Below the pieces are notes generated by a model. It had not been told where the DNA came from, did not search any database, and was given only the letters and a program-made list of their open reading frames with translations. From contig NZ_AP023366.1 in the NCBI RefSeq assembly GCF_015097055.1, positions 3,375,001-3,439,000 on the forward strand: DNA of 64,000 nt, given 5' to 3'. Each line of letters starts with the position of its first letter. Position 1 is the stretch's first letter. This DNA comes from Effusibacillus dendaii (lineage in GTDB: Bacteria; Bacillota; Bacilli; Tumebacillales; Effusibacillaceae). Shown piece after piece: positions 16,053-24,777 of the stretch. Both the position numbers and the translations under genes were made by a program.

Positions 16053-17270
16053 ATGAAAACGATGGATATCGAAGTTGAGCAAATACAATCGTCGCCTGTC
16101 ATGCGTATTTTGCCGGGAACCCGGCCTTTTTGGCAGGCGACGATCGCCTTATCGATTGCTTCTTTTTTGACATTTGCCACGATCTATTTGACACAACCGC
16201 TGTTGCCGATTTTTACTAAGGAATTTGGCGTTTCACCGGCAGTGTCGAGTTTGTCCGTATCACTGACGATTTTTTCGTTAGGTCTGGGGCTGCTGTTTTA
16301 TGGACCGCTGTCGGATGCTGTGGGTCGTAAACCGGTCATGTTTTGGTCGATGGCCCTGAGTGTCATCCCCACCTTGTTGACCCCTTTTGTTGACAATTTC
16401 TATACGCTGTTGGGACTGCGCATGGTGGAAGGTTTCTGTCTCGCCGGATTACCGGCTGTTGCTATGGCATATTTGGCAGAAGAATATTCGCCGGGAGCAC
16501 TGGGGCTTGCGGTCGGTCTTTATATCAGCGGCAATACGCTTGGCGGCATGGGGGGCCGGATTGTCAGCGGAATCATGGTCGATTTTTTCTCCTGGCGAGC
16601 CTCTTTTTTCTTGTTTGGCATTATTACTCTTCTGGGACTGGCAGTGTTTTATTTTTTGCTGCCCGCGTCCCGTTTTTTTAGTGCAAAGCCATTCAATCTA
16701 AAAGACGCCGTCCTGAGCATGTTTCGCCATTTGCGCAGCGAATCCCTGCGATATTCGTTTCTGATTGGTTTTCTATTGATGTTTTGTTTTGTCGGCATTT
16801 ATAATTATTTGACTTTTTTATTAAGCGGCGCTCCTTATCGGCTGTCCAGCAGTCTGATTGGATCGCTTTTTCTGACCTATTTTGCCGGTACGGTAAGCTC
16901 TACCCTGACTGGACGGGTTTTGGACCGAATTGGCGGAAAAAAGACGATTTTTATGGGATTGATATTGGCGGTAATCGGATTGTGTATGCTGCTTATTCCT
17001 TCTCTTCTCGGAATTATTGCAGGATTGCTCGTATTCTGTTTCGGATTTTTCGGGGCTCACGCGTCGGCCAGTGCCTGGGTCAACCAGCATGCGACAGAGG
17101 CAAGGGCAAGCGCGTCGGGTCTTTATTTGATTTTTTATTATGCGGGCGGCAGCCTCGGCAGCACGTTGTTGGGCTTTCTATGGAAGCTGGGGGGATGGAC
17201 CGGCGTGGTAGAGGGAGCGATTGCCGCTATGTTATTGGCATTTTGGGCAGCGACACGATTGCATAAATAA
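16053..17270 (+). CDS. Major facilitator superfamily transporter
   Basis: 405 residues with about 12 hydrophobic spans. The MFS motif A between TM2 and TM3 reads GPLSDAVGRKPVMFW, and motif-rich TM4/5 contains YLAEEYSPGALGLAVG and GNTLGGMGGRI. It resembles the YnfM/AraJ-type efflux permeases of Bacilli. It lies 165 nt after the CoA-transferase/lyase operon, separated by the repeat, so cotranscription is possible but not shown. It could export or import a small organic compound; the direction cannot be read. Confidence 0.85.
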   Translation: MKTMDIEVEQIQSSPVMRILPGTRPFWQATIALSIASFLTFATIYLTQPLLPIFTKEFGVSPAVSSLSVSLTIFSLGLGLLFYGPLSDAVGRKPVMFWSMALSVIPTLLTPFVDNFYTLLGLRMVEGFCLAGLPAVAMAYLAEEYSPGALGLAVGLYISGNTLGGMGGRIVSGIMVDFFSWRASFFLFGIITLLGLAVFYFLLPASRFFSAKPFNLKDAVLSMFRHLRSESLRYSFLIGFLLMFCFVGIYNYLTFLLSGAPYRLSSSLIGSLFLTYFAGTVSSTLTGRVLDRIGGKKTIFMGLILAVIGLCMLLIPSLLGIIAGLLVFCFGFFGAHASASAWVNQHATEARASASGLYLIFYYAGGSLGSTLLGFLWKLGGWTGVVEGAIAAMLLAFWAATRLHK

Positions 17271-17334
17271 TAGCGGTCTGAATGGACGGGAGAAGAGTAC
17301 AGCCAAACGACTGCGCGCCGATTACTTGACGATT

Positions 17335-17375
17335 GGAAAATTGACAAAAGTTCCGCCGCATGTTTTGCGGCGGAA
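17335..17375 (-). terminator. Terminator of the R2lox/aldehyde oxidation operon
   Basis: TTCCGCCGC and GCGGCGGAA with a 7-nt loop. On the minus strand it is followed by a TTTTGTCAATTTT tract, 43 nt past the alcohol dehydrogenase stop. Confidence 0.75.
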
Positions 17376-17418
17376 CACGTCATATGGGGAAAACCGAATA
17401 CAGGCGTCCGGTAAAGCG

Positions 17419-18621
17419 TTACATCGCAACGGTCGTCAGACCGGTAACTTCAGTGGTCACCTTGCTGATTACTTCCGGTGGAATTCGGAATACGACACCG
17501 GCCGGATCCGATTGCACGAGCGGCACGATGTTTTGCAGGTGGTCAGAGGAAATATTGAACTTCGCAAATGTACTCGGCAAACCGACTTGTTCCCGTAGTT
17601 TGCGAATAAAGCTCGTAACGGCAGCCAAACATTCCAGCGGATCTTGCGGAATCTGTTCCACCCCGAGTTCTTTTGCAAATCCGTGAATACGGGGCAGATA
17701 GAAGGGTGGCAGAGACTCCATAACGTTTGGCAGTAAAACAGCATTAGCAAGTCCATGCGGGATGCCAAATTTGGCTCCGAATGCGTGCGCCATATTATGG
17801 ATAGGTATCGCGTTCATCGTGAGACTGAAACAGGTGATTGCCATTGTGCTGGCCATCAGCATGTTGGCGCGAGCAGCCAGATTTTTCCCATCCTGGACAG
17901 CAATGGGCAAATTCTCGACAATCATCCGGATGGATTGAATCGCGAAGGAATCGGCCATCGGATTGTTTTTTGGCGAAAAATAGGCTTCTACTGCGTGGGT
18001 CAGTGCGTCAAATCCGGTGAATGCCGAAATCGACGGCGGCAATCCCACGGTCAGTTCCGGGTCAAGAATTGCAATATCAGCATTGATGAACGGATTGATC
18101 AGATTGGTTTTGACACCAAGAAGTTCGTTATACATGACGGCAATCGGTGAAACTTCCGCGCCTGTGCCGGCTGTTGTGGGGATAGCCAGATGCGGAATCA
18201 TAATATACTGGGCTTCCGGCCACATCTCAATCGTGTTGCCGAGCACCCCCTCGCGAATGTCAATGAGCCGCTTATGCAGCATCCATTTGATTCCTTTCAC
18301 AGTGTCCAGTACACTTCCACCGCCAAGTGCGATCAATGTGTCACCGTTGCGGTCTTTAAAAAATTGAGCTCCCCGATTGATAATATCTGTTTTCGCATCC
18401 TGTTCAATCTCATCAAACACACCCACCAGTTGAGTGCCGGGCATGATTTCAAACAGTTCGGTGATTTTGGCTGTAATGCCGACATTTGTTAATCCTTTGT
18501 CGGTAAACAGGACAGCCCGTCTGCCACCTAATCCTTTGACCAATTCGGGCAATAAACTTCTGGAGCCTGCACCACTGTGGACGGTTGTTCGCATTGCGAA
18601 TGAGAAAAAGGAATGAATCAT
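17419..18621 (-). CDS. Iron-containing alcohol dehydrogenase
   Basis: 400 residues of the group III (Fe-dependent) ADH family: the NAD-binding GGGSVLDTVKG block, IPTTAGTGAEVSPI, and the metal-ligand set in INADIAILDPELT (Asp), TGFDALTHAVEAYF (His), NAIPIHNMAHAFGAKF and GIPHGLANAVLLP (His). It interconverts an alcohol and an aldehyde/ketone with NAD(P). It is the last gene of the operon R2lox-aldehyde dehydrogenase-DUF779-ADH, 70 nt after the DUF779 gene, and is followed by a terminator. In this context it most simply oxidises an alcohol produced by the R2lox protein. Confidence 0.9.
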   Translation of the reverse strand: MIHSFFSFAMRTTVHSGAGSRSLLPELVKGLGGRRAVLFTDKGLTNVGITAKITELFEIMPGTQLVGVFDEIEQDAKTDIINRGAQFFKDRNGDTLIALGGGSVLDTVKGIKWMLHKRLIDIREGVLGNTIEMWPEAQYIMIPHLAIPTTAGTGAEVSPIAVMYNELLGVKTNLINPFINADIAILDPELTVGLPPSISAFTGFDALTHAVEAYFSPKNNPMADSFAIQSIRMIVENLPIAVQDGKNLAARANMLMASTMAITCFSLTMNAIPIHNMAHAFGAKFGIPHGLANAVLLPNVMESLPPFYLPRIHGFAKELGVEQIPQDPLECLAAVTSFIRKLREQVGLPSTFAKFNISSDHLQNIVPLVQSDPAGVVFRIPPEVISKVTTEVTGLTTVAM

Positions 18622-18691
18622 GAGATCACCTACATTTCTAAATTATTTACCTAGTGATTCACGGCGTATGTGATACACGGTTCCGGGTCTG

Positions 18692-19042
18692 TCAGGAGAT
18701 TTGTTCCCTTCGCAGTACAAGCCGGCTGCCGTAATCTGTTTCAATTGAAAAACTGTCGCCAAGTACGTTTGGTTCCACATCAATGACTTGCCGGAACCGG
18801 GAGCCGTCCGGGAAGACCAAGTGATTTGACAGATGTACCGCCACTTGATGATCTTCCCAAACGACGCGGGTTTCTTCACTAACCAAATAGTTTGCATACA
18901 GATAAGGGGCTGTGCTTTCGCAACAGCCGTTTGCAATCATCAAGACAAGCGGGCTTTGATAGTCATGGTAGATACGGTCAATCAACTCCCGTGCTGGTTT
19001 CGTAAAAACGAATTGGGGCAGGGGATGGGTATCGGGCAGCAT
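18692..19042 (-). CDS. DUF779 family protein
   Basis: 116 residues with the conserved core LVLMIANGCCESTAPYLY (paired Cys near residues 40-41) and a C-terminal SIETDYGSRLVLRRE strand. DUF779 proteins of unknown function are regularly encoded next to acetaldehyde-type aldehyde dehydrogenases, and here the gene lies 54 nt downstream of one. It may be a small accessory or redox partner; no catalytic role is established. An AGGGATCG site precedes the ATG. Confidence 0.85.
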   Translation of the reverse strand: MLPDTHPLPQFVFTKPARELIDRIYHDYQSPLVLMIANGCCESTAPYLYANYLVSEETRVVWEDHQVAVHLSNHLVFPDGSRFRQVIDVEPNVLGDSFSIETDYGSRLVLRREQIS

Positions 19043-19096
19043 AACGATCCCTCTTTTTGAATGGATTCAGTTGAACGTGATTTATTTCAAGCGGAT

Positions 19097-20617
19097 TTAG
19101 TTAAACAGAATGTTCAACCAAGGCCTTTGTTCAATTTCAGAAGTCATTGACAGGTGAACGTGTTTGACTTGCGTGTATTCATCCAGCGCATGACGGCCCA
19201 ACTCGCGCCCGAAACCGCTTTGTTTGTAGCCGCCAAACGGTGCGTCGCTGCGGAACATGTGCCAATCGTTGATCCAAACTGTACCGGCTTTTAATTCGCG
19301 GGCAATTTGCAGTGCTTTATTCGCATCACTTGTCCAAACGCCTGATGCCAGACCGTAAATCGTGTCATTTGCAATCTGGATCGCTTCTTCTACGGTGGAA
19401 TAACGGATGACCGACAAGACCGGTCCGAAAATCTCTTCTTTCGCGATCTTCATATCGTTTGTCACATCGGCAAAAATTGTCGGTTCCACAAAATACCCGT
19501 TGTCAAGTCCGGCCCCTACAGCCCGGTTGCCGCCGCATACAAGCCGTGCTCCCTCTTGGATGCCCGCTTCAATATAACCAAGTACTGTGTCCAGTTGCTG
19601 TTTGGAAACAACAGGTCCCATACCGGTTGCAGGGTCTAGCGGATTGCCCAATCGAATTGATTTTGCTGCTTCTGCCAAACGGGATACGACCTCGTCATAA
19701 ATCGAATCGTGAACTAATACGCGCGTACCCGATTCGCAAATTTGACCGGAATGAAGAAATACGCCAAACAGTATACCCGGAACCGCAAGCTCCAGATCCG
19801 CATCCGGCAACACAATGGATGGCGATTTTCCGCCCAATTCCAGTGTTACCCGTTTCACTGTGCCGGAGGCAAGCTGCATGATTCTTCTGCCAACTTCGGT
19901 GGAACCGGTAAACGCAACTTTATCCACTTGCGGATGTGTGACAAGCGTTTCGCCAACACTGGCACCGGGGCCTGCTATTACATTGAAGACACCGGCAGGA
20001 AGTCCTGCTTGCACCGCCAATTCGGCCAATTTTAATGTGGAAAGAGGTGTGTTGGAAGCTGGCTTCACGATAATGGTATTGCCCATGGCAAGGGCGGGAG
20101 CAAGCTTCCACATAGCCAAAATCATGGGGAAATTCCAAGCGGTAATGGCAGCCACAACACCGATCGGTTCCCGCCAGATTTGGTTGTTGTTGGAGGCAGG
20201 GAAAGAAACAACGGGCAGCGACTGAACGTAGGAATACTCCATTGCGAATTTTGCCGTCTGCTGCAATAAATCTGCTATTTGCAGGATGTCGGAGTTGCCT
20301 ATCCGACGAATCGTACCGCCAGAACTGACGGATTCAAGAAATACCAGATCCTGTGCATGTTCCACAATTTTTTGGGCGAACTGCACTAAGACTTGTGCCC
20401 GTTCTTGCGGTTTTTTGCGCGACCAGACACCGGAATCGAACGTTTCCCGGGCGACTCTGATCGCTTCCTCTGCATCCTGTTTGGTGGCTTTGGCAACTTT
20501 GGCTACTACTGCACCAGTGGCGGGATTAACGACATCAAACGTTTCGCCGCTGCTCGCAGGGCGCCATTGTCCGTTAATAAAAAGAGGGAATTCCATCACT
20601 TGCATCGTTGTTGACAT
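19097..20617 (-). CDS. NAD(P)-dependent aldehyde dehydrogenase
   Basis: 506 residues from the second of two nearby ATGs (20617); GGAGGT is 6 nt from it but touches the first ATG. Complete ALDH fold: AITAWNFPMILAMWK with the NAD site, VKPASNTPLSTLKLAEL, FTGSTEVGRRIMQ, the general base Glu in TLELGGKSP and the catalytic Cys in HSGQICESGTRV, then EEIFGPVLSVIRY. It oxidises an aldehyde to the acid. Only 20 nt separate it from the upstream R2lox gene and 54 nt from the downstream DUF779 gene, so the four genes form one operon. Confidence 0.93.
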   Translation of the reverse strand: MSTTMQVMEFPLFINGQWRPASSGETFDVVNPATGAVVAKVAKATKQDAEEAIRVARETFDSGVWSRKKPQERAQVLVQFAQKIVEHAQDLVFLESVSSGGTIRRIGNSDILQIADLLQQTAKFAMEYSYVQSLPVVSFPASNNNQIWREPIGVVAAITAWNFPMILAMWKLAPALAMGNTIIVKPASNTPLSTLKLAELAVQAGLPAGVFNVIAGPGASVGETLVTHPQVDKVAFTGSTEVGRRIMQLASGTVKRVTLELGGKSPSIVLPDADLELAVPGILFGVFLHSGQICESGTRVLVHDSIYDEVVSRLAEAAKSIRLGNPLDPATGMGPVVSKQQLDTVLGYIEAGIQEGARLVCGGNRAVGAGLDNGYFVEPTIFADVTNDMKIAKEEIFGPVLSVIRYSTVEEAIQIANDTIYGLASGVWTSDANKALQIARELKAGTVWINDWHMFRSDAPFGGYKQSGFGRELGRHALDEYTQVKHVHLSMTSEIEQRPWLNILFN

Positions 20618-20637
20618 AGACATACCTCCAATTTTAA

Positions 20638-21534
20638 TTACAGAACTCCTACAGATGCTTCAGTAGTTTTGTAAATTTCCTCCATTGTCTGGCCTTTTGC
20701 CCGTGCCAAGACGTCCATTCGGACCATAATCTGTTTTTGTGAAAATTGCATGGTTTCTTCAATCGGAACTTCAAACGCGCTGACTCCATTGTTTACTTCA
20801 TACCCTTCCTGATTAAGGGCAAACGAGAGAGGAGCCAACTGTTCCATTCTTTTTTGGACAAGATCGAACAGATGAGGATGTTCGCAAATCAAACGCTGCA
20901 GCAGAAATGTTCCATAGCCGATATGGCGGGATTCATCCGTCTTCAGATAACCGATTCCTTTCATCAGACCAGGCATCAAACCTGCCTTGTTCAGCCCTTC
21001 GTAAAATGACCAGTAACCGGTTTCTGCCAACACTCCCTCGACAAACATATTGTAGACAACTGACGCCTCTGCAATTGCTTCCGGTGACTGGTCGTGCACC
21101 AACCGATCCATTGCCTCCGGAAGGATTTCGTAGAAAATTTTACGGTAGGTGGGTGTATGATGGTGCGACAAATCGCCCGTCTCGCCGATGGCGTTCAGGA
21201 CCAAACGGAAAAATTCGGTATGTTTGGCTTCTTCAAACAGGAATGTCGTCAGAAACATTTCCTCTTCAATTCGTCCTTGTTTGGCAATTGTCATAATCAG
21301 CGGCAAAAGATCCAGTGTTACCGCTTCTTCACCCGCTTGGAACAGGGAAATCAAACGAAGCGTCTGTTCACGCTGCTGATCGTTTAATTTCTGATGCCAA
21401 TCAATTTTGTCCTGGCTGAAATCGATGTCTTTCGGGTTCCATACGCCAAATCGTTTGGCTTTTTCATAGAGACGGTAAGGCAGTGAATCGGTTTGCAAAC
21501 CCCTAGGACTTGTCGTGATAACTTCTGTTCTCAT
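20638..21534 (-). CDS. R2-like ligand-binding oxidase (R2lox)
   Basis: 298 residues of the ferritin-like R2 superfamily. All six metal ligands of R2lox are visible: Glu69 in AGEEAVT, Glu102 and His105 in FEEAKHTEFF, Glu166 in MFVEGVLAETGYW, Glu201 and His204 in TDESRHIGYG. The residues that form the Val-Tyr ether crosslink in characterised R2lox proteins are present (Val72, Tyr161). Those proteins assemble a Mn/Fe cofactor, bind a long-chain fatty acid and have oxidase chemistry, but no known physiological substrate. The short length and absence of a second ribonucleotide reductase gene argue against a reductase subunit. First gene of a four-gene operon; GGAGGGG precedes the ATG. Confidence 0.88.
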   Translation of the reverse strand: MRTEVITTSPRGLQTDSLPYRLYEKAKRFGVWNPKDIDFSQDKIDWHQKLNDQQREQTLRLISLFQAGEEAVTLDLLPLIMTIAKQGRIEEEMFLTTFLFEEAKHTEFFRLVLNAIGETGDLSHHHTPTYRKIFYEILPEAMDRLVHDQSPEAIAEASVVYNMFVEGVLAETGYWSFYEGLNKAGLMPGLMKGIGYLKTDESRHIGYGTFLLQRLICEHPHLFDLVQKRMEQLAPLSFALNQEGYEVNNGVSAFEVPIEETMQFSQKQIMVRMDVLARAKGQTMEEIYKTTEASVGVL

Positions 21535-21681
21535 TGTGTACCCCTCCTTAGATTCAGTTAATTCAAAAAATAGAGAATTTTATTCGGTTTTATTTTTTGC
21601 TAAAATATAATTGCTTACCTTCATCATACGCGTCCTAGAAAAAGATGTTATCCCCCAAAAAGCAGGGAGGCGATTCATCTG
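21535..21681. promoter_or_regulatory. Divergent control region of the R2lox operon and its regulator
   Basis: 147 bp of AT-rich DNA separate two divergent starts. A TATAAT at 21606-21611 could be the -10 of the regulator gene, though the matching -35 is poor. GATTCAGTTAATTC near 21552 is a loose dyad that could be a LuxR-type site. Nothing here is strong enough to assign precisely. Confidence 0.35.
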
Positions 21682-22371
21682 ATGGTCAGCGTGCAAATGA
21701 AACGATATATCGATCTGGCGAAGACCGCCGAAAATCATGAAGAAAAATTAGAGAGATTGCTTCGCGGATTCGTCGAACTGTTTCCGTTTGACCGGGCATC
21801 GCTTTATGCCTATTCTCCCTTGAGCCATTTTGGTCAAGGCTTGCTCGGAATCAACCAAGAAGGGGTATTTTCCATCGCGTTTATACAGGAAGACGTGCGA
21901 AGAATTCCACCCATCTATCGCGCCATACAGAACCTGCAGCCACAGTTTGCGCTGCATGTAGACCGGGAAAACTTGTTTCCTGATCGATATGTGCAGGAAT
22001 TTCGTCTATCCTCCCTGGCAGTCGTTCCGATCAGCCATAATTCTACAGTGGTCGGCTGCGCATTGATGGATCGCAGTGACGGAAAGCTGCCAAGCGAACC
22101 GATTTTGCAATCTCTATACAATTACGGAACACTGATCGGGGAAACGGTCGGGTCTCCCGTTCGGATCGCCAGAAAAGGTTCGCTCAGCAAACGGGAGATC
22201 GAGGTGCTGCAGCGCATGTCCGATGGCGACAGCATCAAAGGAATGGCGGTTGAAATGGGCATCAGCGAGTATACGGTACGCGAGTACATTCAATCGGCGA
22301 TGCGAAAAATGGGTGTACAGCACCGGGCGCAGGCTGTTGCAGAGGCGATCCGGCATGGAATGATAAGGTAG
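21682..22371 (+). CDS. GAF-LuxR type transcriptional regulator
   Basis: 229 residues. The N-terminal 150 residues look like a GAF sensory domain (FDRASLYAYSPLSHFGQG, LAVVPISHNSTVVGCALMD). The C-terminal LuxR/FixJ helix-turn-helix starts at LSKREIEVLQRMSDGDSI and includes MGISEYTVREYIQSAMRKMG. There is no receiver domain, so it should respond to a ligand and not to phosphorylation. Its position, divergent from the R2lox operon with a shared 147-bp control region, makes it the likely regulator of that operon. GGGAGG lies 12 nt upstream of the ATG. Confidence 0.82.
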   Translation: MVSVQMKRYIDLAKTAENHEEKLERLLRGFVELFPFDRASLYAYSPLSHFGQGLLGINQEGVFSIAFIQEDVRRIPPIYRAIQNLQPQFALHVDRENLFPDRYVQEFRLSSLAVVPISHNSTVVGCALMDRSDGKLPSEPILQSLYNYGTLIGETVGSPVRIARKGSLSKREIEVLQRMSDGDSIKGMAVEMGISEYTVREYIQSAMRKMGVQHRAQAVAEAIRHGMIR

Positions 22372-22537
22372 CCAGAAGCGGTTGGAGCCAATTCCAGCCG
22401 CTGGAAACTCCAGCCCTTTACTCTGCCGGAACGTATATAATTTTTGGGGGGCGTAAGCCCCTATATTTGTTGATAAAATCGTCCTGAGTGTACACGGTAC
22501 GAGTACAAACTTTAGGATATCCTCTCGTGCAAAAAGG

Positions 22538-22565
22538 CCTGGGCTTCGTTCCAGGTTTTCTTTTT
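22538..22565 (+). terminator. Intrinsic terminator ahead of the yqe block
   Basis: CCTGG and CCAGG with an 8-nt loop followed by TTTTCTTTTT. The 22372-22537 stretch between the regulator gene and this hairpin contains two other small stem-loops (GCGG/CCGC and GGGGC/GCCCC arms) but no ORF I can support. Confidence 0.7.
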
Positions 22566-22632
22566 GGTTGTGCTTGCCATCCGATACTATGGTAGGATAA
22601 GAAAACAGGAACAACGCGTTGAGGTGACAAAT

Positions 22633-23148
22633 TTGTTTAGACAATTGATTCCGTCGTTGTATGTAAAATCGATTTATGATATTGACCTGGATGCGTTGCA
22701 GGCACAGAAAATAAAAGGGATTCTGACCGATTTGGACAACACGTTGGTTGCCTGGAATTCGCCGGAGGTTTCGCCCGAGCTTGCCAACTGGTTGGCAGAA
22801 CTGAAGCGAAGGGGAATGAAAGTCTGCATTGTCTCAAACAATAAACAGCCGAGGGTGGAAGGTTTTGCGCGCCAGTTGGGTCTTCCGTCGATATTTAGTG
22901 CAAAAAAGCCAATCCGCAAAGCGTTTCGGCAGGCTATGCGGTTGATCGGCACACAGCCGCATGAAACGGTTGTGATCGGAGACCAGATTTTTACGGATGT
23001 GTTAGGCGGCAATCGGATGGGATTATACACCATTCTTGTAATTCCGCTGGCCGAAAAAGAATTTATCGGCACGAAACTGCTTCGTGCGATGGAGCGTTTT
23101 GTGCTGAAAGACCTGCATCGCCGGGGGATGGTACCCTGGAAGAATTGA
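22633..23148 (+). CDS. yqeG: YqeG family HAD phosphatase
   Basis: 171 residues from a TTG at 22633 with GAGGTG upstream, matching the usual YqeG length. HAD motif I is GILTDLDNTLVAW, motif II is VCIVSNN, and motif IV is VVIGDQIFTDVLGGNRMG. YqeG proteins are class IIIA HAD hydrolases related to phosphatidylglycerophosphate phosphatases. It opens the conserved yqeG-yqeH-aroE-yqeI-nadD-yqeK-rsfS-yqeM block. The long in-frame extension upstream lies inside a terminator and is not coding. Confidence 0.9.
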   Translation: MFRQLIPSLYVKSIYDIDLDALQAQKIKGILTDLDNTLVAWNSPEVSPELANWLAELKRRGMKVCIVSNNKQPRVEGFARQLGLPSIFSAKKPIRKAFRQAMRLIGTQPHETVVIGDQIFTDVLGGNRMGLYTILVIPLAEKEFIGTKLLRAMERFVLKDLHRRGMVPWKN

Positions 23149-23220
23149 CTGCATCGGAGAATCGTTAGCCGGAAGAATTCACTAAATGCGGGGGACTGAG
23201 AGAATGGAAGGATGGATCGA

Positions 23221-24333
23221 ATGGACCCAGTGATCACGTGCAGAGGATGCGGCATTCAGTTGCAGACTGAGCATCCGGACAGGCCCGGTTATGCGCCTGC
23301 TTCTGCCATGACGAAGGAAACGCCGATTTGCCGCCGCTGTTTTCGAATCAAACATTACAGCGAGGTGTCGTCCGTTTCGGTTTTGAATGATGACTTTATC
23401 CGGATCGTCAGCGAAATTGGAGAAAAAGAAGCGTTTGTCCTGAAAGTGGTGGACCTGTTTGATTTCTCCGGTTCTTGGATTGACAATCTGCGAAAATACA
23501 TAGGTAACAACCCTTTGTTTTTGGTGGCTAACAAAGTCGATTTGTTGCCAAAACAAACGAATCTTGAAAAGGCTTCCCGATGGCTGCAAAGGGAAGTCGA
23601 AAAAAAGGAGATTCAACTGGCGGGTACCGCGCTTGTATCGGCAGTTAAAGGAATTGGCATTGAGCGGGTGAAAACAGCCATTGAACGGCATGCAAACATG
23701 CGCGATGTGTATGTGGTCGGTACTGCAAATGTCGGGAAATCAACACTGATTAACCGATTGATCGGACTCTTTGGGGAAACGGGCGATGTGGAACTGACCA
23801 CTTCACGCTTCCCGGGGACCACTCTGTCAGCTGTACGGGTTGAGATTCCGAACTATATACATCCGTTGATCGATACGCCCGGTATTCTAACAAATCACCG
23901 GCTGACAGATCTGGTTTGTGCAAAATGCTTAAAACTGATTGTTCCGGATCGGACGATTGACCCCCGCGTCTTTCAGTTGAACAGTCAACAGACGTTGTTT
24001 TTTGGCGGGTTGGCACGATTTGATTTCCTCAGCGGAGAGCGTCAGCCGTTTGTCTGTTATGTTGCCAATCAGTTAGAGATACACCGAACCAAGCTGGAAA
24101 ACGCTGATTCTCTCTACGAAAAACATGTGGGCGGCTTGTTGGCGCCACCTTGCGATCAGTGTGGAAATCATTTGCGTGATTGGATTGTGCATAAACTGCA
24201 GTTGAAAAAAGGACAATCCACTGATATTGTGATCTCCGGACTCGGCTGGATTGCTGTGCACGGGGACGGCTGTCAGGTTAATGTCCATGTACCGCGCGGC
24301 GTAGATGTTTCTTTGCGACCCTCCGTAATCTGA
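23221..24333 (+). CDS. yqeH: Ribosome biogenesis GTPase YqeH
   Basis: 370 residues. The zinc knuckle CRGCGIQLQTEHPDRPGYA...CRRC opens the protein. The GTPase motifs are circularly permuted: NKVDLLPK (G4) and SAVKG (G5) precede GTANVGKSTLINRL (G1) and DTPGI (G3). YqeH is needed for 30S subunit assembly. I use the second ATG (23221), since GGAAGG touches the first. The C-terminal domain has GLGWIAVHGDGCQVNVHVP. Confidence 0.93.
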   Translation: MDPVITCRGCGIQLQTEHPDRPGYAPASAMTKETPICRRCFRIKHYSEVSSVSVLNDDFIRIVSEIGEKEAFVLKVVDLFDFSGSWIDNLRKYIGNNPLFLVANKVDLLPKQTNLEKASRWLQREVEKKEIQLAGTALVSAVKGIGIERVKTAIERHANMRDVYVVGTANVGKSTLINRLIGLFGETGDVELTTSRFPGTTLSAVRVEIPNYIHPLIDTPGILTNHRLTDLVCAKCLKLIVPDRTIDPRVFQLNSQQTLFFGGLARFDFLSGERQPFVCYVANQLEIHRTKLENADSLYEKHVGGLLAPPCDQCGNHLRDWIVHKLQLKKGQSTDIVISGLGWIAVHGDGCQVNVHVPRGVDVSLRPSVI

Positions 24334-24424
24334 ACACGTAATTTTTTGACGAATTAAATCATAGCCGCTCGAATCTATGCATACGGTAATATACCAATCT
24401 TTTACGGGGTATGGGGGGAAAGAG

Positions 24425-24646
24425 ATGAGCAACGTTCAGACACAGGAGTCCAAACGGTTAGTTGAGCGATGTATGGATAACGCATTTCACTGTAACCCTC
24501 TGCGTATGGATGAGTTGATCGACCGTTTGCAAAGGGAAGTTTCGTTGGTTCGTCGCGAAGACCCATCGCTTGACGGATATCATCTACACGATGTTAAAGT
24601 GTCGTTTCGGCAGGGAGTCGTACTTCATATCGATTTCCGAAGATAG
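24425..24646 (+). CDS. Hypothetical 73-aa protein in the yqe block
   Basis: Starts MSNVQTQESKRLVERCMDNA behind GGGGGGAAAG and ends LHIDFRR. Charged, no membrane span, two Cys. It sits between yqeH and aroE, which are normally adjacent, and is not the Sda checkpoint protein. Family not recognised. A long inverted repeat follows it. Confidence 0.6.
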   Translation: MSNVQTQESKRLVERCMDNAFHCNPLRMDELIDRLQREVSLVRREDPSLDGYHLHDVKVSFRQGVVLHIDFRR

Positions 24647-24676
24647 CCGTCAAAATGGTTTCGAACATTTCACACT

Positions 24677-24719
24677 CTGTTTGTTTACACGGCCATTGCA
24701 AGACCGTGTAAACAAACAG
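24677..24719. terminator. 16-bp perfect inverted repeat before aroE
   Basis: Arms at 24677-24692 (CTGTTTGTTTACACGG) and 24704-24719 are exactly complementary, with an 11-nt loop, followed by GTGATTTTTTA. It can act as a terminator for the small gene upstream; the unusual length of perfect pairing would also suit an operator. Confidence 0.6.
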
Positions 24720-24777
24720 GGTGATTTTTTATTTCTTAAAAATTTGGTATAGTAGGATGGAGTTGGGGGGGAGAACC

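Noticed and set aside
20638-21534. Ribonucleotide reductase beta subunit
   Set aside because: Short, no large-subunit gene nearby, and has the R2lox crosslink residues with an aldehyde/alcohol operon.
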